NCBI GenBank assembly: GCA_023428785.1
Contig: JAEYWU010000079.1
Location: forward strand, 1-12,388
From: Pseudomonadota bacterium
GTDB lineage: Bacteria; Pseudomonadota; Alphaproteobacteria; Caulobacterales; Caulobacteraceae
Length of the DNA stretch: 12,388 nucleotides
Direction: 5' to 3'
The notes under the pieces are model-generated. The model was not told where the DNA came from. It did not search any database and worked only from the letters and a program-made list of their open reading frames with translations. Shown here in pieces: positions 5,770 through 12,388 of the stretch; the first letter of the stretch is position 1, and the number at the start of each line of letters is the position of its first letter. The translations under genes were made by a program, and so were the position numbers.

Positions 5770-8700
5770 TTACAGGTTCAGCAGCGCCGGATCGCCGCCC
5801 TGGGCCGCGATATTGTCCGTGATCGCCTTCTCGGCCGCATAGCGGATCAGGCTGTTGGGACCGCCCGCCTTGGGTCCGGTGCCTGACAGGCCCTCGCCGC
5901 CGAACGGCTGCACGCCCACGACCGCGCCGATGATCGAGCGGTTCACATAGACGTTGCCCGCCGGGACCAGACGCATGACGTCTTCGGCAAACGCCTTGAT
6001 CCGCGAATGGACCCCCAGCGTCAGGCCATACCCCCGCGCCGCCAGCTTCTCGGCCACTTCGCCCAGCTTCGCCGGATCATAGCGATAGATGTGAAGGACT
6101 GGCCCGAAGACCTCCTTTTCCAGGAAGTCCGGCGTCGGGATCTCGGCGATGGTCGGGGCGAAGAAGTCGCCCTTGCCGGCCACGGCCGACGTATCGGCCC
6201 GGGCGATGATCTTCGCCTCCTTCTCGAGGCGGGCGATATGGGTCTCCAGGGCCTCGCGCGCTTCCGCATCGATGACCGGCCCGATGTCGGTGGTAGGCTC
6301 CGACGGCTCGGCCACGACCTGGGCCGCCAGCGCGCCCTTCAGCCCCTCAATCAGGCTGTCGGCCGACTCCTTGGGCGCAAACAGGATACGCAGCGCCGAG
6401 CAGCGCTGACCCGCCGAACCGAACGACGACAGGATCACGTCGTCGATGACCTGTTCGCGCAGGGCCGTGGTGTCCACGAACATGGCGTTCAGGCCGCCGG
6501 TCTCGGCGATGAAGGGAATGATCGCCCCCGGCCGCGCCGCCAGCGAGCGGTTGATGGCCCAGGCCGTGTCGGTGCCGCCCGTGAAGGCCACGCCGTCGAT
6601 CCCCGGATGGCTGACCAGCGCCGCGCCCACGCGCGAGCCCGGTCCCGGGGCCAGCGCCAAGAGGTCCGGGTTCAGCCCCGCCTTGTGGAACAACCGCGCG
6701 GCCTCCGCCGCGATCAGCGGGGTCTGTTCCGCCGGCTTGGCCACCACCGCATTGCCCGCCGCCAGCGCCGCCGCGATCTGGCCGGTGAAGATGGCCAGCG
6801 GGAAGTTCCACGGCGAGATACAGGCGAAGACGCCCCGCCCATGCAGGACCAGCTCATTGGTCTCGCCGACCGGGCCCTTCAGGGTCTCGCGGCCGCCGAA
6901 CTGCTTCTCGGCCAGCATTGCGTAATAGCGGCAGAAGTCCGCCGCCTCGCGCACCTCGGCCACGCCATCGTTCAGCGTCTTGCCGGCCTCTCTGGAGAGC
7001 AGGGCGACCAGCCGGTCCATCTCGGCTTCCAGCGCATCGCCCATGGCCCGCAGGACAGGCGCCCGGCCCGCGCCGCGCAGGCGGTCCCAGGCGATCTGGG
7101 CTTCGGCCGCCTTCTCGACGGCCCGATCCAGTTCCTTCTCGGTGATCTCCGACACCTGACCAAGAACGCGCGAACGGTCCGACGGACTGGTCGCCTCATG
7201 AGCGTTCTGGCCGGCCATCTGCGAGCCGCCGACGATCGGACCTGCGGTCAGCCGTTCGCGGTCCAGCTTCTCAAGGGCCTTGGCGTGGGCTTCACGGTCC
7301 TGGCCTTGCGAATAGTCGCGGCCGAGCGAGTTCTGACGATCGCCGTACATGTCGATGGGTCTCGGAATGCGGGGATGAGGGCCGGGGTTGGCCTCCACCT
7401 GGTCGAAGGGATCGGCCGCGACCATGGCGGCCGGCACGCGCTCGTCGAGCAGCGCGTGGACGAAGGAGGAGTTGGCGCCGTTCTCCAGCAGGCGACGCAC
7501 CAGATAGGGCAGCAGGTCCTCGTGCCCACCGACCGGCGCATAGGTCCGCACCGTCAGTGGTCCATTGTCGAACCGGTCATCCGCCGCCTGATAGAGCGCC
7601 TCGCCCATGCCATGCAGGCGCTGGTATTCGATGGTGACGCCCGCCTCCCTGGCCATTTCGTGCACGGCGGCCAGCGAGTGGGCGTTGTGGGTCGCGAACT
7701 GGGCGTAGAGGTCCGGCGCGGCGGCGATCAGCTTCCTGGCGCAGGCCAGATAGTTCACATCGGTCGCGGGCTTGGTCGTGAAGACTGGATAGTCGGTCCG
7801 GCCCGCGACCTGTGCCCGCTTGATCTCGGTGTCCCAGTAGGCGCCCTTGACCAGACGGCACATCAGGCGACGGCCGCGCTGCTTGGCGATCGTATGCACA
7901 GCGTCGATCACCTGCGGGCAACGCTTCTGATAGGCCTGGATCGCCAGACCCAGCCCGGTCCAGGCCCCAAGGCTCTCCTCGCCGGCCAGCCGGTCCAGCA
8001 GCTTGAGCGACAGGACCAGGCGGTCGGCCTCTTCGGCGTCGATGGTGAAGTTCAGGTCGTGGCGCGCCGCGATCTCGGCCAGCCGCAGGATGCGCGGATA
8101 AAGCTCGTCCCAGACGCGAGCCTCCTGCGTCGCCTCATAGCGGGGCGACAGGGCCGACAGCTTGACCGAGACGCCGTGTCCGCGCTCGGGACCCCCGCGC
8201 TCGTTGGACTGGGCCCGGTGTTTGCCCACCGCCTCGATGGCCTGGGCGTAGAGCCTTTCATAGCGCTCTGCGTCGGCGGCGGTCCGGGCTCCTTCGCCCA
8301 GCATGTCGAACGAGCAGAGGAAACCTTCCCGGCCCGCCCGCTTCAGCGCCGCCTCGATGGTGCGGCCCAGCACGAACTGCTCGCCCATGATGCGCACGGC
8401 CTGGGCGACGGCCTGACGGATGACCGGTTCGCCGATACGTCCGGCGATCCGCTTGAGGAAGCCCGGCAGGTCGCGCTGCGCCTCGTCGTCGGCCTCGACC
8501 AGCTTGCCGGTCAGCATCAGGCCCCAGGTCGAGGCGTTGACGAACAGGCTGTCGGATTGACCCAGGTGGCTGGCCCAGTCGGCCGAGCCGATCTTCTCGG
8601 CGATCAGCTTGTCGCGCGTGTCCTCATCCGGCGTACGCAGCAGGGCCTCGGCCAGGCACATCAGGGCCAGACCCTCGCGGGTGCCCAGCGAGAACTCCTG

Positions 8701-8895
8701 CAGGAAGCTCTCGACCACGCCCTGGCGTTCGTTGGACGCGCGGGCGCCCTCGACCAGTTGGATCGCTTCGGTCAGGACGCGCGCCCGCGCCTCGCCCTTC
8801 AGCGGCGGATGGGTCAGCAGGTCGGTGATCGTCTCGCGTTCGTCGCGGAACTTGATCGCGTCGAGAGCGTCGAGCGGAGGGCGGGTCGGGGCCAT
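5770..8895 (-). CDS. putA: Bifunctional proline dehydrogenase / L-glutamate-gamma-semialdehyde dehydrogenase PutA (short form)
   Basis: PutA oxidises proline to P5C with FAD, then glutamate semialdehyde to glutamate with NAD, channelling the intermediate; the enzyme is usually membrane-associated through the quinone step. The PRODH barrel spans about 170-485: GVSVKLSALSPRY (241-253), CRLVKGAYWD (346-355), THNAHS (402-407), QRLHGMGE (425-432), RRLLENGANSSF (467-478). The aldehyde dehydrogenase half spans about 545-1030: ISPWNFPLA (693-701), FTGGTDTAW (771-779), catalytic base Glu798 in AETGG, nucleophile Cys832 in GQRCSALR, EVFGPVL (928-934), PFGGEGLSGTG (997-1007). At 1041 aa, without an N-terminal ribbon-helix-helix or a C-terminal extra domain, it is the short form that does not bind DNA, so regulation must come from elsewhere. 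All key residues are intact. The ATG at 8895 has only a weak AGAGAG upstream, within an inverted repeat. It follows tadC by 51 bp on the same strand, with no functional link to the pilus genes. Confidence 0.96.
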   Translation of the reverse strand: MAPTRPPLDALDAIKFRDERETITDLLTHPPLKGEARARVLTEAIQLVEGARASNERQGVVESFLQEFSLGTREGLALMCLAEALLRTPDEDTRDKLIAEKIGSADWASHLGQSDSLFVNASTWGLMLTGKLVEADDEAQRDLPGFLKRIAGRIGEPVIRQAVAQAVRIMGEQFVLGRTIEAALKRAGREGFLCSFDMLGEGARTAADAERYERLYAQAIEAVGKHRAQSNERGGPERGHGVSVKLSALSPRYEATQEARVWDELYPRILRLAEIAARHDLNFTIDAEEADRLVLSLKLLDRLAGEESLGAWTGLGLAIQAYQKRCPQVIDAVHTIAKQRGRRLMCRLVKGAYWDTEIKRAQVAGRTDYPVFTTKPATDVNYLACARKLIAAAPDLYAQFATHNAHSLAAVHEMAREAGVTIEYQRLHGMGEALYQAADDRFDNGPLTVRTYAPVGGHEDLLPYLVRRLLENGANSSFVHALLDERVPAAMVAADPFDQVEANPGPHPRIPRPIDMYGDRQNSLGRDYSQGQDREAHAKALEKLDRERLTAGPIVGGSQMAGQNAHEATSPSDRSRVLGQVSEITEKELDRAVEKAAEAQIAWDRLRGAGRAPVLRAMGDALEAEMDRLVALLSREAGKTLNDGVAEVREAADFCRYYAMLAEKQFGGRETLKGPVGETNELVLHGRGVFACISPWNFPLAIFTGQIAAALAAGNAVVAKPAEQTPLIAAEAARLFHKAGLNPDLLALAPGPGSRVGAALVSHPGIDGVAFTGGTDTAWAINRSLAARPGAIIPFIAETGGLNAMFVDTTALREQVIDDVILSSFGSAGQRCSALRILFAPKESADSLIEGLKGALAAQVVAEPSEPTTDIGPVIDAEAREALETHIARLEKEAKIIARADTSAVAGKGDFFAPTIAEIPTPDFLEKEVFGPVLHIYRYDPAKLGEVAEKLAARGYGLTLGVHSRIKAFAEDVMRLVPAGNVYVNRSIIGAVVGVQPFGGEGLSGTGPKAGGPNSLIRYAAEKAITDNIAAQGGDPALLNL

Positions 8896-8903
8896 GGCGC
8901 GCT

Positions 8904-8934
8904 CTCTAGTCCGTCCGTTTGCGCCCCGCTAGAG
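8904..8934. repeat. CTAG-containing inverted repeat before putA
   Basis: CTCTAG (8904-8909) and CTAGAG (8929-8934) form a perfect 6-bp inverted repeat with a 19-bp spacer in the tadC-putA gap. On the putA transcript the downstream arm overlaps the weak Shine-Dalgarno region (AGAGAG). It could be an operator half-site pair or an RNA stem limiting ribosome access, or chance. Confidence 0.4.
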
Positions 8935-8946
8935 GCCCGCCCGCGA

Positions 8947-9918
8947 CTAACCGGCGTTCATGTCCTGGATCTTGATGATCGCCGGTCCGAGGATGACCAC
9001 GAACAGCACGGGCAGGAAGAAGACGATCATCGGAACCGTCAGCTTGGCGGGCAGGGCGGCGGCCTTCTTTTCGGCGGCCGACAGGCGCAGCTCACGGTTC
9101 TCCTTTGCCATGACCCGCAGGGCCTGCCCCAGCGGCGTGCCGTATTTCTCGGCCTGGATCATGGCGGTGGCGACCGACTTGATGCCCGGATGGTTCGTCC
9201 GCTTGGCGAAGCCCTCATAGGCCATGCGCCGCTCGGGCAGATAGCTGAGCTCGGCCGACAGCAGGGTGAACTCCTCGGCCAGCTCTATCGACTGTCCGCC
9301 GATCTCGCCGCCCACCTTGGTGATGGCGGCCTCGATCGACATGCCCGATTCCACACAGATCAGCAGCAGGTCCAGTGAGTCCGGGAAGGCCTGGACAATC
9401 GATTGCTTTCGCTTGGCGGCGATGTTGGAGATGTAGAGGTTCGGCAGATAGAAGCCGAGCACGAAGCCGCCCACGGTGGCGGCGATCCGGCTCATGCCGG
9501 GCAGGCCGAAATCGTTGATAAAGAAGAGATAGATGGCGACGAAAATCCCCATCACGAACGGCATGGCGAAGCGGAAAAAGTAGAAGGTCGTCACGGGCTT
9601 GGGCCCGCGATAGCCGGCCTGGGCCAGATTATCGACGACCTTGGGGTCTTCCAGCATCTGCGCCAGGTTCAGCCGGTCCACGATGCGCTTCTTGAAGCCG
9701 TCGTCCTGATGCCGCAGCGCCGAGCCTTGCGGGCCCTGCTGGGCGATTTGCTGACGCGAGCGGCGCTTGAGCTCTTCCTTGCGGTCGGCGACCGCCTTCA
9801 TCCGTCCTTCCAGCTTGGCCCCGCCGGTCATCGAGCCGAGCAGGGTGAACAGGGTCGCGAAGGTCAGGATCGCGATCAGGGCGGTCAGAAGATTGCGGGG
9901 ATCGACGAGGGCTTCCAT
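8947..9918 (-). CDS. tadC: Tad pilus inner-membrane platform protein TadC (CpaH)
   Basis: A 323-aa GspF/T2SSF-type membrane protein. Together with TadB it forms the inner-membrane platform that couples the ATPase to assembly of Flp-type pili. Hydrophobic segments lie at about 9-29, 113-133, 145-165 and 293-315. The cytoplasmic T2SSF domain is about 178-290, with FPDSLDLLLICVESGMSIEAA (starting at 178), the usual TadC signature, and an EKYGTPLGQALRVMA block (257-271). The stretch 33-105 is charged and probably cytoplasmic. The ATG at 9918 has a near-perfect AGGAGG Shine-Dalgarno that overlaps the tadB stop (9930-9928), so the two are coupled. It is the last recognisable pilus gene here: the TPR gene tadD does not follow; putA does. 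Confidence 0.92.
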   Translation of the reverse strand: MEALVDPRNLLTALIAILTFATLFTLLGSMTGGAKLEGRMKAVADRKEELKRRSRQQIAQQGPQGSALRHQDDGFKKRIVDRLNLAQMLEDPKVVDNLAQAGYRGPKPVTTFYFFRFAMPFVMGIFVAIYLFFINDFGLPGMSRIAATVGGFVLGFYLPNLYISNIAAKRKQSIVQAFPDSLDLLLICVESGMSIEAAITKVGGEIGGQSIELAEEFTLLSAELSYLPERRMAYEGFAKRTNHPGIKSVATAMIQAEKYGTPLGQALRVMAKENRELRLSAAEKKAAALPAKLTVPMIVFFLPVLFVVILGPAIIKIQDMNAG

Positions 9919-9927
9919 CCGATCCTC

Positions 9928-10905
9928 CTAGAACTTGAAGTTGATCATGCGCTTCATGGTGAAGATGCCCGCGGCCATCCACAGGGCGCTTCCCAGAAGC
10001 ATGATCTGTCCACGCACGTCGGTGAACATGAGCATCATGTACGAAGGCGTGGTCACGGTGACCATGATCATGACGCCCGGCGGCAGACAGCCGATGATCG
10101 CCGCCGAGGCCGTGGCCTCCGAAGACAGGGCCTTGATCTTCTCGGCCATCAGCTTTCTGGAGCGCAGCACCGTCGACAGGTTGCCCAGGGCCTCGGCCAG
10201 GTTGCCGCCGGTCTTGGCCTGGATCGAGATGACGATGGTCAGAAAGCGCAGCTCGGACGTCGGCATGCGCTCGTACATCTTCTCGAGGGCCTGTTCGAGC
10301 GGCAGGCCGACGGCGATGTTCTCGACCAGACGCTGAAACTCGGGTCCCAGCGGCGCGGGCATTTCTCGTGCGATGACCTTCAGACAGTCGTGCACGGGCA
10401 GGCCCGATTTGATGCCGCGCACGATGATGTCGATGGCGTCGGCGAAGTGGGCGGTGAACTTCTTCATCCGGCCCTTGGCCAGGAAACCCACGACCCAGCG
10501 CGGCAGCCCCAGGCCGAACAGGATCGGCAGCGCCGGCAGGATAAACCAGGGCAGGCCAAACAGCAGGCCGAACAGAAGCGAGACCACCGCCAGCACGCCC
10601 GAGATGATCCAGAAGGTCTGAACCTTCATCGACAGGCCGGCCTGTCGCATCTTGGCCGCCATAGTGACGCGGGCCTTGCGCTCCTTGCGGTCGGCCTCCT
10701 TGAGCTGGAGCATGATCTGCTTGCGCCGCTGCTCTTGGGTCTGAGGTCCGCTGGCGGCGCGTTTGGAGCCGGCCTGCGGCGAACGCTGGCCGAAGCCCTG
10801 GGCCCGCTTGACCGCCCGCGCGGAGGAATCGTCCCCGCCCACGAAGGCGAAGCCGAGCCCGGCGATGGTGATGAATCCCAGGACGGCGGCCAGGATCATA
10901 AGCAT
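9928..10905 (-). CDS. tadB: Tad pilus inner-membrane platform protein TadB (CpaG)
   Basis: A 325-aa GspF/T2SSF-type platform protein, partner of TadC. Residues 2-22 form an N-terminal membrane segment, followed by a basic, Gln-rich linker (about 28-80). There are then hydrophobic segments at about 97-117 and 119-138, the T2SSF domain (about 152-262) with FADAIDIIVRGIKSGLPVHDC (starting at 154) and SIQAKTGGNLAEALGNLS (227-244), and C-terminal membrane segments at about 266-290 and 300-317. The ATG at 10905 overlaps the end of cpaF almost exactly: the cpaF TAA is followed by ATGCC and then this ATG. A GGAG Shine-Dalgarno lies in the last cpaF codons. The order cpaF-tadB-tadC is the standard tad order. 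Confidence 0.93.
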   Translation of the reverse strand: MLMILAAVLGFITIAGLGFAFVGGDDSSARAVKRAQGFGQRSPQAGSKRAASGPQTQEQRRKQIMLQLKEADRKERKARVTMAAKMRQAGLSMKVQTFWIISGVLAVVSLLFGLLFGLPWFILPALPILFGLGLPRWVVGFLAKGRMKKFTAHFADAIDIIVRGIKSGLPVHDCLKVIAREMPAPLGPEFQRLVENIAVGLPLEQALEKMYERMPTSELRFLTIVISIQAKTGGNLAEALGNLSTVLRSRKLMAEKIKALSSEATASAAIIGCLPPGVMIMVTVTTPSYMMLMFTDVRGQIMLLGSALWMAAGIFTMKRMINFKF

Positions 10906-10910
10906 GGCAT

Positions 10911-12388
<1,478 letters not shown>

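Noticed and set aside
6007..9378. Very long open frame on the + strand opposite putA and tadC (over 1100 codons)
   Set aside because: It is an antisense shadow of strong third-position GC bias in putA. Its product is Arg/Gln/Gly-rich with no recognisable domain, and putA motifs are complete on the other strand.

Overview
The window is a GC-rich stretch of an alphaproteobacterial chromosome. The family Caulobacteraceae fits best, with a Brevundimonas-like or Caulobacter-like genome. This rests on the style of the predicted proteins (IF-2 N-terminus, short PutA, Cpa/Tad pilus proteins) and on a promoter with a Caulobacter-type -10 element; no 16S rRNA is present to settle it. Every gene I can support lies on the minus strand, so transcription runs from high to low coordinates.

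Reading in the direction of transcription: (1) 12388-8947 is the end of a tad/cpa pilus cluster, with the secretion ATPase CpaF/TadA (open at the window edge) followed by the inner-membrane platform proteins TadB and TadC, all nearly abutting. (2) 8895-5770 is putA, the short bifunctional proline dehydrogenase/P5C dehydrogenase that turns proline into glutamate. (3) 5769-5380 is a gap with no convincing gene but with an odd set of interlocking inverted words. (4) 5379-4156 holds a cyclase-family metal hydrolase with an altered metal motif and a DUF1993 protein. (5) 4133-1 is the conserved transcription/translation operon rimP-nusA-ylxR-infB, which leaves the window inside the disordered N-terminus of IF-2.

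The most interesting regulatory signal is in the rimP-nusA-ylxR-infB operon. A good promoter (4133-4105) is followed by a leader of about 90 nt that contains a textbook intrinsic terminator (4060-4027), just before the rimP start. A competing, mutually exclusive hairpin overlaps the terminator's 5' arm. A second terminator (1092-1059) sits between ylxR and infB, and it too has an 8-bp competing pairing upstream. NusA, encoded by this operon, modulates intrinsic termination, so the arrangement suggests NusA feedback or translation-coupled attenuation at two points. This is an inference from hand-read base pairing and has not been computed or tested.

Other items worth a look are the hydrophobic N-terminal extension on CpaF, the cyclase lacking two canonical metal-binding histidines, and a CTAG-containing inverted repeat just before putA.
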